Source: Planctomycetota bacterium (GTDB lineage Bacteria; Planctomycetota; UBA1135; GCA-002686595). Taken from it: a stretch of 64,000 nt of DNA. The DNA lies in assembly GCA_012959525.1 (NCBI GenBank), contig DUDB01000057.1:1-64000 (forward strand), given 5' to 3'. Positions within the stretch are counted from its first letter, which is position 1; every line of letters begins with the position of its first letter. Below the pieces are notes generated by a model. It made no database searches. It was not told the DNA's origin and saw only the letters and a list, made by a program, of their open reading frames with translations. Made by a program: the position numbers and the translations under genes. Of the stretch, positions 34,705-43,595 are shown in pieces.

Positions 34705-37227
34705 GGCGCTGGAAGCGTTGGAGCCCGTGCCACAAGGACCCTTGGGGTCCCGATACCAGCACTGAAAGCTCCAGGTGTCGCCGGCGAGGATGTGCCCCGC
34801 ACTGCCCAGGTTGTTCCAGGTCCAGCCCACGATCCCGGGCCCCTCGGTCAGCACTCCGGAGCCGTCCGACAGACGCGCCCCGAACCTGAACAGTGAGCCA
34901 CCCACACAGCGCATGCCATCCGCCATGGGTAGGGCAGGAATCGTCGCGTCGCCCATGAAGATCAGGCCGAACTTGGAGGGGGGCAGACCGCTCACAGAGA
35001 GCATCAGGTCGTCAGCGGTAATCGAAGCGCTTCCACTGGGGAAGATCGCACCCCCCGTGCCCGCGGAGTTGGCGCATCCCGCGGCCCCCGTGCCCGCGTT
35101 TCCGCAGGGGCAGGTCCCGTCCGCATAGCAGAATCCCACGCCCAAGGAATCCCGCTTCAATTCCAGCGCCCAGGCCGCACCTCGCCCATCACCGGCGCCG
35201 TCATCCCCGGGCGCGCCCGCCACGAGCTCGCTCATGCCATCGCCATCGGTGTCCCCCACGGCCGCGAGCCCAAAGCCCAGTCCATCCCCAGCCGCCAAGG
35301 GGCCGGAGAATCCCCCGTTGGCTCCGTCGATCAGGTGGGATTCGCTCACGCTGCCGTCCCCGGCCAGGGCCAGGACCCGGATGGCTCCAGCGGAGGAGTC
35401 TCCGCCGGTCGGTGACCCGACCAGGACCCCGGGCCGTCCCCCGGTCCAATCCCCGGCCGCCTGGGCCAAGGCCGCCCCCAAGGCCTCACCGGCCTGGGCT
35501 CCGATATCGACTCCGCGCAACTCCGCTTGTCCCATCACCACACCCGTCGCATCCAGAAAGCAGGTCCAAAGCGACCCGGTCTGGCCGCCACCCGAGTCCG
35601 AGTAGGGCGTTCCGACAACCAGATCGGAATTCCCGTCCCCATCCACGTCCCCCGCGCTGGTCAGGCTGGCGCCGAACCCGTCGCCGTCGTTGAGGGTGCC
35701 CCCAAAGCCGCCGCTCGTCGCGCTGATCTTGGTCCAGGCACTCACCTGTCCCGAACCCGTCAGGGACAACAGGTACACGGCTCCCCTCTGGGAGAACGGG
35801 GATGAAGAGGAGTCGTCGTCATGGGCCGCCCCCACGGCCAATTCTTGCAGCCCATCCCCATCGCGGTCTCCCAGGCTGGCCAGGGCCGAGCCGAAGAAGT
35901 CACCGGCGTCGAGGCTGGCCCCGAACCCCCCACTCCCCGAGGCGATCCAAGTCTCCGACGCCACCGATCCGTCCGGAGCCAAGAAGAGCACGTCCACACC
36001 GCCCCTGCCCCATAGCTGTCGGGAACCATCACAGGGTGCCGGGTAGGTCGCATAGGTGTTGAGGTCCCCGTTGTCCTCGGCCACCACGAACGTGGCCATG
36101 GGACCCGGGCACCCCGGAATTAGGGCCACGCCTTCCTGGGAGGATCCCGGTAGGAAGTACGCCCGGAGAGCCGAGCCGGAGGGCGTCAGTTCGAGTACCA
36201 GATCGTCGGGATCGTAGATGGCGTACAGGATGTCGGTGCTCGCTTCGTAGTGCAGACCGGACAGCTCGTCCCGGCCTCCCGGGGGAGGAATGATGCCCAT
36301 GAACTGCACCAGGGATCCCGGCTGGAGATCGAAGACGAAGATCTCTCCCGACTCCTGCAGTCCGGCGTACACGAGCCCCTGAACGACTGTCAGGCTCTCG
36401 AGGCCGCGGGAGTTCGCACCCTGCATCCACGGTGTCAGATCCCAACTCTCCCCGGTGGGCAGACCCGTGTTCAGATTCAGCTCGATCACGGTGTCCGGAT
36501 GCTCCACCCCCAGGTAGGCCACGGGCAGGGTCTCGTCGGGGACAGCCACCGCCTCGAGGTCGCCGCCCACGAGGAAGGTCTGCTGCACGCTGCCGTCGGT
36601 CTCGACGAGCACCACGCGCCCATCGTCACTGACCACGACGAGCTGTTGCAGCCCGGCATGCCAGACACAGCCGGATGGCTCGAAGAGGGCCGGGAGTGAG
36701 GCACCCAGGGAGGTGGCCGACCCGCCAGGCCAGGCCGTCCCGCCAAAGGAGGTACCGATCACACTGACGCACAGCTCTCGCCGCCCATCACCATTGAGGT
36801 CCGGTAGGCTCGCCAGGGCGTGGCCGAAGCGATCTCCATCGGCCAGGGTCAGACCCAGACCGCCGAGCCCGTCCCCGATGGAACGTGCAGAGTCCACCGT
36901 GCCGTCAGCTCGCATGAACAGGATCCAGATCGCCCCGCGGTCCTGCCCGTTGCCATCGGTCAGAGGCGCCCCAACGGCCCAGTCGTCCACCCCGTCACCG
37001 TTCAGGTCTCCGAGCGAGGCCAGGCTCGCCCCGAATCCATCCCCATCGGCAAGAGAGCCGCTGAACCCGGCCACGCCCTCGGAGAGACGCAACTCCTCCA
37101 CCACGCTGAGGGATTGGGCGGCGGCGTGGCTCGCCCCGAGAAGAGCCAGCGGGAGCGCGGCCATACGCAGACGGTAAGGCGTGCGATGGACTCGAAAGTG
37201 GAACATTGGAAGGTGTGGAGACAACAC
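34681..37227 (-). CDS. Secreted FG-GAP repeat protein with inserted SdiA-regulated-like propeller and C-terminal module
   Basis: 848 residues. GTG 37227 has AAGGTGGGG upstream; ATG 37206 is an alternative. Signal peptide MAALPLALLGASHAAAQ. At least six FG-GAP-like units carry the calcium-type DxNGDGxxD loop (GDLNGDGVDDWAVGAP, GDVDGDGNSDLVVGTP, GDTDGDGMSELVAGAP). Between the second and third lies about 230 residues of another propeller with GGDLEAVAVP, GLESLTVV and ELSGLHYE. The tail has a CPCGNAGTGAAGC motif followed by a compact domain (about 730-848) ending in ALAITFVL. A decayed copy of that domain is found at 45170-45329. Probably a surface or adhesion protein; role inferred from fold only. 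Confidence 0.88.
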   Translation of the reverse strand: MLSPHLPMFHFRVHRTPYRLRMAALPLALLGASHAAAQSLSVVEELRLSEGVAGFSGSLADGDGFGASLASLGDLNGDGVDDWAVGAPLTDGNGQDRGAIWILFMRADGTVDSARSIGDGLGGLGLTLADGDRFGHALASLPDLNGDGRRELCVSVIGTSFGGTAWPGGSATSLGASLPALFEPSGCVWHAGLQQLVVVSDDGRVVLVETDGSVQQTFLVGGDLEAVAVPDETLPVAYLGVEHPDTVIELNLNTGLPTGESWDLTPWMQGANSRGLESLTVVQGLVYAGLQESGEIFVFDLQPGSLVQFMGIIPPPGGRDELSGLHYEASTDILYAIYDPDDLVLELTPSGSALRAYFLPGSSQEGVALIPGCPGPMATFVVAEDNGDLNTYATYPAPCDGSRQLWGRGGVDVLFLAPDGSVASETWIASGSGGFGASLDAGDFFGSALASLGDRDGDGLQELAVGAAHDDDSSSSPFSQRGAVYLLSLTGSGQVSAWTKISATSGGFGGTLNDGDGFGASLTSAGDVDGDGNSDLVVGTPYSDSGGGQTGSLWTCFLDATGVVMGQAELRGVDIGAQAGEALGAALAQAAGDWTGGRPGVLVGSPTGGDSSAGAIRVLALAGDGSVSESHLIDGANGGFSGPLAAGDGLGFGLAAVGDTDGDGMSELVAGAPGDDGAGDGRGAAWALELKRDSLGVGFCYADGTCPCGNAGTGAAGCANSAGTGGAIFPSGSASITADDLMLSVSGLPPSKFGLIFMGDATIPALPMADGMRCVGGSLFRFGARLSDGSGVLTEGPGIVGWTWNNLGSAGHILAGDTWSFQCWYRDPKGPCGTGSNASSALAITFVL

Positions 37228-37309
37228 CCCACCTTGTCAGTGTACGCCCCCCTTCGGCAGGACGGGGGCTAAGTCTCCCATCGGGACAGGGCCCCTCGCG
37301 GCCCAACGC

Positions 37310-38137
37310 TCAGCGTCCTTGAAAGCGCGGCTTGCGTTTCTCGGCGAATGCGGCCAAGGCCTCGAGGCGATCCTCGGTGGGGAGCACCTTCTCGTAGCAG
37401 TCGGCCTCGAACGAGAGGCCCTCTTCCAATGGGCACTCACAGCCCTTGTCGATGGCAGCCTTGGCGGCGCGCACAGCCACCGGGCCATTGGCCGCGATGG
37501 CCTCTGCGAGCTCAAGCGCCGTGGCCTCCAGTTGGCCCTCGGGCGCAAGGCGGTTGACCAGGCCCATGGCTTCCGCCTCGGCAGCCGTGATGCGTCGGCC
37601 GGTGAGGATCAGGTCTTTGGCGCGGCTCTTGCCAACCAGACGAGGGAGGCGTTGAGTCCCTCCCGCACCGGGGATGATGGCCAGACTTGTCTCGGTCAAA
37701 CCGATCTGGGCGTGGGGTGCGGCCACGCGCAGGTCACAAGCGAGCAGAAGTTCAGTTCCCCCACCAAACGCGAAGCCCCCTACAACGGCAATAGTGGGCT
37801 GGGGCAGCGCCTCAACGTCGTCCATCAGGGCGCGGATATTGCGCACGAACTCAGGCACACGTTCGGTGGGCATGGTGCGCCGCTCCTTCAGGTCCGCTCC
37901 GGCGCAGAAGGCCTTCTCCCCGCGGCCGGTGATAAGCACACAGCGCACACTGAGGTCTGAGGCCAGCTCCTCCAACATGGTGCGAAAGCGGCGCAGAGTC
38001 GGGAAGGACAGGCAGTTCATGACCTCGGGCCGCTCCAGGGTCACCCAGACCAGATCGCCATCCCTGCGCATGGAGACGAGCTCTGGCTGGTCGGGAACGT
38101 CAGCGGGAAAGTCCTGGGCGACGGAAGACATGGTCAT
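37310..38137 (-). CDS. Enoyl-CoA hydratase/isomerase family protein
   Basis: 275 residues (start 38137; ATG 38131 equally possible), the family's usual size. It hydrates trans-2-enoyl-CoA or acts on a related acyl-CoA in the cytoplasm. The oxyanion-hole segment FCAGADLKE and GGFAFGGGTELLLACDLR, and both active-site glutamates (GGTEL and TETSLAIIPGAGGTQRL) are present, as in crotonase-type hydratases. It is divergent from the CitE-like/MaoC-like pair at 38458-40487, which also act on CoA thioesters, so one degradation pathway is likely, though the substrate is unknown. Confidence 0.9.
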   Translation of the reverse strand: MTMSSVAQDFPADVPDQPELVSMRRDGDLVWVTLERPEVMNCLSFPTLRRFRTMLEELASDLSVRCVLITGRGEKAFCAGADLKERRTMPTERVPEFVRNIRALMDDVEALPQPTIAVVGGFAFGGGTELLLACDLRVAAPHAQIGLTETSLAIIPGAGGTQRLPRLVGKSRAKDLILTGRRITAAEAEAMGLVNRLAPEGQLEATALELAEAIAANGPVAVRAAKAAIDKGCECPLEEGLSFEADCYEKVLPTEDRLEALAAFAEKRKPRFQGR

Positions 38138-38457
38138 GGTGTCATCGTACCCATCCGGAGAGGTCGACTCGACGCCCGTGAGTGCGAAGTCCTCCGGCGG
38201 CCAGATCATCGCGAACAGACCCGGCTCGGATTGCCCCCGAAATAGCCTTGGCGGCCATTGGAAGCGCGCCGCCGTCAGTCGGACCCCGCCCCACATCCCC
38301 GCCCTTAGCGAGTTCTCGGACTTCGGTGTCCGAAAAAGGCTGGGGATGTCATGTGAGGGTGTGAACTGCTTCCGGGCCGAAGTTGCAAGGAACATCCCCT
38401 ACCTGCGTTCGTTCCCCGCTTGAATCCCGCTGAGGGCACTAACCCCCAACCTGCCCA
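38138..38457. other. Divergent intergenic region between the acyl-CoA genes
   Basis: 320 bases without a supportable gene between divergent starts at 38137 and 38458. It should hold both promoters. Its only clear structure is the inverted repeat at 38316-38333. Confidence 0.5.
38316..38333. promoter_or_regulatory. Inverted repeat, possible operator
   Basis: TCGGAC TTCGGT GTCCGA forms a perfect 6-bp inverted repeat with a 6-base centre, placed between divergently transcribed CoA-thioester genes and followed by AAAA. A short palindrome in this place fits a repressor site (for example a TetR-type regulator); it could instead be a small hairpin. Confidence 0.3.
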
Positions 38458-39384
38458 ATGATCCAACCATCAGCCCCTCCCCCCTCAACCCCCACTCGCT
38501 TCTGCAATCTCTGGAACGGCTCCAGACTCTCATTCAAGAGCGTCCTCTTTCTGCGCGCCGACACGCATCCCGAGAAGATCCGCCGGTTGCCCCGCAGCGC
38601 CACTCTGCTGCTTGACCTCGAGGACAGTATCGCTCCGGAACTCAAGGCAGAGCAACGAAGGCGAATCACCGAACTGCTGGAATCGGGAGTTCTTAAGGGA
38701 CGCAAGACCATCCTGAGGATCAACGGCCCGGACAATCCCGACGAAATGCGTGCCGACCTCGCGCAGTGCATCCACCCCGATCTGCTCGGCCTCATGTTAC
38801 CCATGGTCCGCTCTGCAATGGAGGTCAAGGAGATCGCGGAGATGGTCAGCATCGAGGAGAAAAAGCGCGACCTCGCACCAGGCCATACCTGCTTCGTCCC
38901 GCTGATCGAGCGCCCAGCCGCAGTCCTCGAAGTCTCCGCCATTGCCCTCGCCTCGCGCCGCAACGTGGCCCTGGCCTTTGGGCACGCCGATTTTTGCCGG
39001 GAAATGGGCGCCGAGATGGACGACGCGGCCGTGCAGGTACCCCGCTCCATGGTCCTGATGGCCGCCAAGGCCCATGGACTGGGGGCCATCTCTTCGGTCT
39101 ATCTGCACCTAGATGACCTGGCCGGCTTCAAGGCCGAGAATCAACGCATGAAGCGGCTCGGCTTCGACGGCTGCTTCGCCCTGAACATCAGGCAAATGCA
39201 TACCGCCCTCGACGTTTTTGGCCGCTCAGAGGAGGAGATCCAGCGCGCCAAGAGGGTCGTCGCAGCTATCGTGGAACAAGGGGCCATCGCCCGGCTGGAC
39301 GGGCGAATGATCGGCCCACCCATGCTCAAGCGTGCCCGGGTCATTCTTGCCGATGTGAAATATCCCTCCAAGGGGGTAGCGTGA
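38458..39384 (+). CDS. HpcH/HpaI aldolase / CitE-like lyase
   Basis: 308 residues, the usual length for CitE/malyl-CoA lyase-like enzymes. SVLFLRADTHPEKI, ATLLLDLEDSIAPELK, ILRINGPD, LMLPMV, FVPLIERPAAV and LAFGHADFCREMG reproduce the family's conserved blocks, including the metal-binding Glu and Asp. These enzymes split or form C-C bonds of acyl-CoA hydroxy acids (citramalyl-, malyl- or methylmalyl-CoA). The stop overlaps the next start (GTGA), so it is coupled to the MaoC-like hydratase; this pairing fits (methyl)malyl-CoA lyase plus mesaconyl-CoA hydratase. The exact substrate is inference. Confidence 0.88.
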   Translation: MIQPSAPPPSTPTRFCNLWNGSRLSFKSVLFLRADTHPEKIRRLPRSATLLLDLEDSIAPELKAEQRRRITELLESGVLKGRKTILRINGPDNPDEMRADLAQCIHPDLLGLMLPMVRSAMEVKEIAEMVSIEEKKRDLAPGHTCFVPLIERPAAVLEVSAIALASRRNVALAFGHADFCREMGAEMDDAAVQVPRSMVLMAAKAHGLGAISSVYLHLDDLAGFKAENQRMKRLGFDGCFALNIRQMHTALDVFGRSEEEIQRAKRVVAAIVEQGAIARLDGRMIGPPMLKRARVILADVKYPSKGVA

Positions 39385-40487
39385 GGGTCATGCAAGGCAG
39401 ATTCCCCACCTACGGCCTGGACCTGCGAACCGCCCGCCCTGGCGACATCCTCGCAAGCCCTCACGAGGTCACGGTTGATTCCAACTGGCGCATCATGTGG
39501 CAGTCGGCCTTCCCTGCGTCGAGCCGGATCTCGACCAGCACCGAGTACGCCAGGAGTTGTGGGCTCGAGGACGTCGCCATGCCCGCAGCCATGCTGCTCA
39601 ACATGACGCTCTGCTTCTCCGTGGAGCCCTTCTCACAGACCTGCCGTTATCACCTCGGACTAGAGAATGCGCGCCAGGAGGCCGTCGTCCGCGACGGGGA
39701 CACCTTCCGCAGCTTCACCCGGCTCGAGCGGATGGGGAACACCTCCCGCGGGGACGCCAGCGTCCTCCACACCACGCATATCCTGGTCAATCAGCGGGAT
39801 GAGCGCGTCTTCTCCCTCTCCAAGCGCTCCTACTACGATCCGATTCCCGAACCCGCCGAGCGCGAGGCAAGGCCGGATCAGGGTGAACACTCCAAGTACT
39901 TCAGCGGAGTCGGGGAGTCGCGGATCGATCGATTCCACGCGCTGGAGTCGTTCCCCAAGGCCCCTCTGGAGCCCCTTGCCGTCGACGATCTGATCCTACA
40001 CCCCGCGGTGCGCCCCATCGGCTGGACCGAGAATCTGGCCCTCTCGACCCTCTACCGCAACACACACCCCATCCACTGGGATGCGCAGCGCTATGGCCGC
40101 GAGGGTATCGTCGTCTGCGGCGGATTCGTGCAGTCTCTGGTCTTCGCCATCTGCGACCGCGAGCTGCGCCAGGTAATTGACGAGGTCCTCGAGCGATCCT
40201 CACACGTCAACACCATCGCTCCCGAAGATCGAATCGGAGCCATCAGCCGCGTGCTGTCCATCGAAGACGTGAGCGATGAGCTGGAGATGGTCCGCGTGAA
40301 GACCCTGGGCCTCAAGAACGTCGATGTCGAGAAGGAGCTAATCGGTGTGGACATCCCGCCGACCTTGCTCGACGAACGAGAGCGCAAGCCTTCGGAGATC
40401 GAGTCCGTCTGCCAGGCCCAGTGCCCTGTGCTCTCGGGCAGGATCGCCCTGCAGGCGGTTCGCACCATCCTCCGACCCCGCTCGTAA
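39381..40487 (+). CDS. Double hot-dog MaoC-like hydratase, mesaconyl-CoA-hydratase-like
   Basis: 368 residues. GTG 39381 overlaps the preceding stop and is preceded by AAGGGGG. Two hot-dog halves are visible: residues of about 15-150 with TEYARSCGLEDVAMP, and about 205-340 with YRNTHPIHWDAQRYGREGIVVCGG, the MaoC signature with the active-site His and Asp region. This resembles mesaconyl-CoA (2-methylfumaryl-CoA) hydratases, which have the same size, double fold and YxNTxxxH pattern. Together with the CitE-like lyase it could convert methylmalyl-CoA to mesaconyl-CoA or the reverse. Substrate not proven. Confidence 0.8.
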   Translation: MRVMQGRFPTYGLDLRTARPGDILASPHEVTVDSNWRIMWQSAFPASSRISTSTEYARSCGLEDVAMPAAMLLNMTLCFSVEPFSQTCRYHLGLENARQEAVVRDGDTFRSFTRLERMGNTSRGDASVLHTTHILVNQRDERVFSLSKRSYYDPIPEPAEREARPDQGEHSKYFSGVGESRIDRFHALESFPKAPLEPLAVDDLILHPAVRPIGWTENLALSTLYRNTHPIHWDAQRYGREGIVVCGGFVQSLVFAICDRELRQVIDEVLERSSHVNTIAPEDRIGAISRVLSIEDVSDELEMVRVKTLGLKNVDVEKELIGVDIPPTLLDERERKPSEIESVCQAQCPVLSGRIALQAVRTILRPRS

Positions 40488-40729
40488 CGCTTGGGGCCGG
40501 TGCCCCGGGGGCTGCGGGCCCAACGGGCCATTGTGCTCTGAATGGGCCAGAACAGGTCCTGAGGGCCCGATTCTGGGTGCGACTCCTTGTGCCGAAGGGC
40601 ACGCCCCCATGGGCGGAGCATATTTCGAAGACAGGTGTCCACTGCGCCACCCCGGGCTCACACAGGGGTGACAACGCGGTCGAGGATTTCCCCGACGCAT
40701 CAAGAAACCCCTACTCGGAGAAACCTGCC

Positions 40730-41950
40730 ATGTCCCTTTCCCTGAAGAACGTCCTGCTCCCCATCCTCGGCACCCTGGCCTTGGCCATGCCGTCCTCGGC
40801 CCAATGCCCCCAACCCGACTCTCTTGACGGCGCCCCCTGCTGCGCCCGCGCCAAGATCACCCTCCCCAAGTTCCCCGGCTTCAAGCAGACCTCATTGAGC
40901 CTCTGCTGGCGGGAGTGTGATTTGGAGAAGCAGGCCAAAGTCACGGTGAGGTGGAGCCCCCCCACCACGGGCAGCACGATGCCCTCCAATGACTACTCGT
41001 CGATCCTGCGCATGCGGGACTCAGCTGGAAACATGATTTGGCGCGGCAAGATGCACCTAACCTACTCCCGCACCTGGGAGGAAAGAGAGCCGGTCAATCA
41101 GGGCAAGTACCAGGTTTGGCGCTTCCTCGTCAACGGCGACCTCCGCCACACCAACGCCGCTGGCGCGCCCCCCTGCCCGGTCCCCTCATGCGCCAGCGCC
41201 CACCATCGTCGGGTCCGCCATTCGGGATACGTGGACTGGGCTTTCGACTGCAACACCCAGAAGTGGAGCAACTCCTGGATGCTGACCCACGCCTGTGACA
41301 ATTTCGAGCACATCGGTGGATTCCCCCGGGGTGGTGGATTCCACCCCGACCGCTCCTTCAGCTTCGTGGGACCCGCAGCCGGTTTCGCCCCCAGCGCCCT
41401 GACCCCCATCGAGAAAGGCGTAGAGACGATAGAGGCCGTGCGTCGCCTGGTGCGCCCCTTCTCGTCGCTCTTTGGCTCCACTACGGTGAGTCAGTTCGAA
41501 GAAATCGTGACCTTCCAGATCGCCCCGCAGCAGCAGCCCCAGTGTGCATGTAGCCCTGCCGGCAAGACCGGCCAGTTCGCCATCGCCGACCTCCTCATCA
41601 ATGGAATCTGCGGAACGAACGTGACGTCTGGTGGGCAGTGGTTGCCCGGCTTCGTCTCCATGGGAATCGGCGTCTGGACTGACCCGAACGTCTACCCCGG
41701 CACCGAAATCGTGCGCTGGAACATGGGCGAGTACAGCTACTACGAGCCGTGCACGCAGACAACCCGCACGGAGATCTTCCACGGGGCGACGACGTTCCGG
41801 GGCTACGAGGCTCACTCCCTGCTCACATCGGGCCCCTCTATCCCTCTGCCCCTGACGTTCATCGACCAATCCAACGCCCTGCGGGCAGGAGCCACGAGCA
41901 ACAATATCCCGTTCATCAGTGATCACGTTCTGAACCTGAACCACTGGTAG
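40730..41950 (+). CDS. Secreted protein of unknown function, family member 1
   Basis: 406 residues; ATG 40730 has GGAG nine bases upstream and opens a clean signal peptide (LPILGTLALAMPSSAQ). I do not recognise the family. Visible: early Cys-rich stretch (CCARAKITLPKFPGFKQ, then CWRECDLEKQ), a central conserved region shared with the next gene (YSRTW, VWRFLVNGDLRHT, RHSGYVDWAFDC, WMLTHACDNFEH, FSFVGPAAGF) and a C-terminal TFIDQSNALRAGATS ... ISDHVLNLNHW. The protein is probably periplasmic, on the surface or released. A strong terminator follows. About 120 bases upstream lies a segment (40611-40652) resembling those before the two following genes. Confidence 0.85.
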   Translation: MSLSLKNVLLPILGTLALAMPSSAQCPQPDSLDGAPCCARAKITLPKFPGFKQTSLSLCWRECDLEKQAKVTVRWSPPTTGSTMPSNDYSSILRMRDSAGNMIWRGKMHLTYSRTWEEREPVNQGKYQVWRFLVNGDLRHTNAAGAPPCPVPSCASAHHRRVRHSGYVDWAFDCNTQKWSNSWMLTHACDNFEHIGGFPRGGGFHPDRSFSFVGPAAGFAPSALTPIEKGVETIEAVRRLVRPFSSLFGSTTVSQFEEIVTFQIAPQQQPQCACSPAGKTGQFAIADLLINGICGTNVTSGGQWLPGFVSMGIGVWTDPNVYPGTEIVRWNMGEYSYYEPCTQTTRTEIFHGATTFRGYEAHSLLTSGPSIPLPLTFIDQSNALRAGATSNNIPFISDHVLNLNHW

Positions 41951-41966
41951 ACGCAGGGCACTCATC

Positions 41967-42425
41967 TGACTGCCTGCCACACGGGCCGGACCCCTCACCC
42001 GGGGTTCGGCCCGCTTTCTGTGTGTCCCGCCTGCTCGCGATGCGCGTGCAGAGCTGGTGGAATCCGGCGCGATAGGCCCGGGCCGGTAGCGTTCGCGAGG
42101 TTAGCGCCCCTGTCAGGGATGGGGCAGATACCGAAAAAAGTGTCCGCTGGAGCTGTCTGGCCTCATGTAAGGGTAGCCCGGCGTGATCGGCACCGGGCAA
42201 CTCACACCCCTAGCCTACGAGGAGCCACCATGCTCAATTCCTTCAAGAACACCTTCCTTCTCGCTCTCGGCGCCCTGGCCCTGACTGCCCCCTCGGTCGG
42301 CCAGATCCCGCTGCAGCCCGACAATCTCTGGTCGGGTGGTTTCTATTCCAACCCCCTGTGCTCCAATGCCCCGCTCAGCTTGCCCACCTTCCCGGGCTTC
42401 AAACAGGTCTCCATGGAGATCGGGT
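41967..42425 (+). repeat. Direct repeat copy 1 (terminator, upstream region, signal peptide and N-terminus)
   Basis: About 455 bases that match 43596-44050 at roughly nine of ten positions by eye. The unit starts at the terminator of the preceding gene, includes the whole intergenic region with the ribosome-binding site, and ends about 65 codons into the next gene. In copy 1 the reading frame then continues as the secreted family protein; in copy 2 it continues as a sulfatase. Confidence 0.9.
41982..42024 (+). terminator. Rho-independent terminator after family member 1
   Basis: A 13-bp stem (CGGGCCGGACCCC, 41982-41994; GGGGTTCGGCCCG, 42001-42013, one G-T pair) with a 6-base loop, followed by CTTTCTGTGTG. 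It stands 32 bases after the stop. The same hairpin recurs at 43611-43653. Confidence 0.8.
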
Positions 42426-43576
42426 GGCAGGACTGCCAGTTGGGGTCGCAGAAGGCGGTCGATGCGCAGTGGAGCGCCCCCGTGAGCCCCACCGGAGCAT
42501 CCACCCAGGAGATGACCTCGACACTGCGCCTGACGGAGACGCTCGTCGGGAACCTGATTGCTGAGGGGAAGATGACCCTGACCTACTCGCGAACCTGGTA
42601 CGAAGTCCAGGATTTCGCCACTCAGGAAGACCTCCAGGTCTGGCGCTTTCTGGTCAACGGCGATTTGCGCTACACCCTGGGCACCAAGGGTAGCCTGCGG
42701 CCCAGCTGTGCATTCTCGAAAGCCAGTCAGAAGAACCGCGTACGGTACAGCGGGTACGTCGACTGGGCTCTCGATCTCCAGAGCGGCACTTGGAGCAGCG
42801 CTTGGATGCTGACCCACGCCACGGACACTTTTGAACACGCTGCAGGTCACCCCCGAGCGGGCAGTTTCCACTGCAAGGACTCCTACAGCTTTGTCGGGCC
42901 AGCGAATGGTTTCCAACCCAACCCAGTTTTGCCCGCTGAAAACGGCTGCCAAAACCCCTTTCTTGACCGCAGTGTCGTACGCCGTGTGCGTCGGCCCAGA
43001 CTTGGTCCTCCCCCTTTCCCACCGGTCCTCAGCGCCCCCTACCCCGCCAGCAAGTTCGAGGAGGACGTCTTCTTCTGTGTCGGTAACCAGTATGAGCACT
43101 GCCCCTGTGCAACCTCCACCTCGGGGTCCTCTCAGTTCGCCATTGCTCACATGACCATCACCGGGAACTTCGGATCAGCCGCCCAGAGCAACAACCAGAT
43201 GGTGAGTGAATTGGTGTCCATGGCCATCGGGAGCTGGACCAACCAAAGTGTCTATCCCGGAGTCGAAGACCTGCGCTGGACCATCGCCGAGTACGACTAC
43301 TATGATCCCTGCGCCAACGAGACCCGCAAGGAGATCTTCCATGGGGTAACCACCCGGGGTGGCTACGAGGCCTGGGGAATCAACTACGACCCGAACTACG
43401 TGCCCAATCTGGAAATCTGGGAAGACTGGAACGGATCCTGGAACCCTCCCTTCTTCAACTTCGAGATGGTGAGACTGGGTTCGGTCCTCATTGATCAGTC
43501 CAATGCGCTCCGCAAGGGCAGGACCTCCATGAACCTCCCTTTCAAGAGCGACCACATCCTGAATCTGAACTACTGA
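42230..43576 (+). CDS. Secreted protein of unknown function, family member 2
   Basis: 448 residues; ATG 42230 with GAGGAG just upstream, and signal peptide LLALGALALTAPSVGQ. It is clearly homologous to the gene at 40730 over its length (LPTFPGFKQVS, YSRTW, VWRFLVNGDLRYT, RYSGYVDWALD, WMLTHATDTFEH, YSFVGPANGF, IDQSNALRKGRTS, KSDHILNLNY) but diverged, with an insertion near the C-terminus (about 390-420, NLEIWEDWNGSWNP). Function unknown. Its first 65 codons and upstream region are duplicated at 43596-44050. Confidence 0.85.
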   Translation: MLNSFKNTFLLALGALALTAPSVGQIPLQPDNLWSGGFYSNPLCSNAPLSLPTFPGFKQVSMEIGWQDCQLGSQKAVDAQWSAPVSPTGASTQEMTSTLRLTETLVGNLIAEGKMTLTYSRTWYEVQDFATQEDLQVWRFLVNGDLRYTLGTKGSLRPSCAFSKASQKNRVRYSGYVDWALDLQSGTWSSAWMLTHATDTFEHAAGHPRAGSFHCKDSYSFVGPANGFQPNPVLPAENGCQNPFLDRSVVRRVRRPRLGPPPFPPVLSAPYPASKFEEDVFFCVGNQYEHCPCATSTSGSSQFAIAHMTITGNFGSAAQSNNQMVSELVSMAIGSWTNQSVYPGVEDLRWTIAEYDYYDPCANETRKEIFHGVTTRGGYEAWGINYDPNYVPNLEIWEDWNGSWNPPFFNFEMVRLGSVLIDQSNALRKGRTSMNLPFKSDHILNLNY

Positions 43577-43595
43577 TCGGCACCCCACCCTCCTG

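Noticed and set aside
40421-40729. In-frame extension of the secreted family gene upstream to 40421
   Set aside because: The extension overlaps the MaoC-like gene and lacks a signal peptide at its front; ATG 40730 has a ribosome-binding site and a clean signal peptide.
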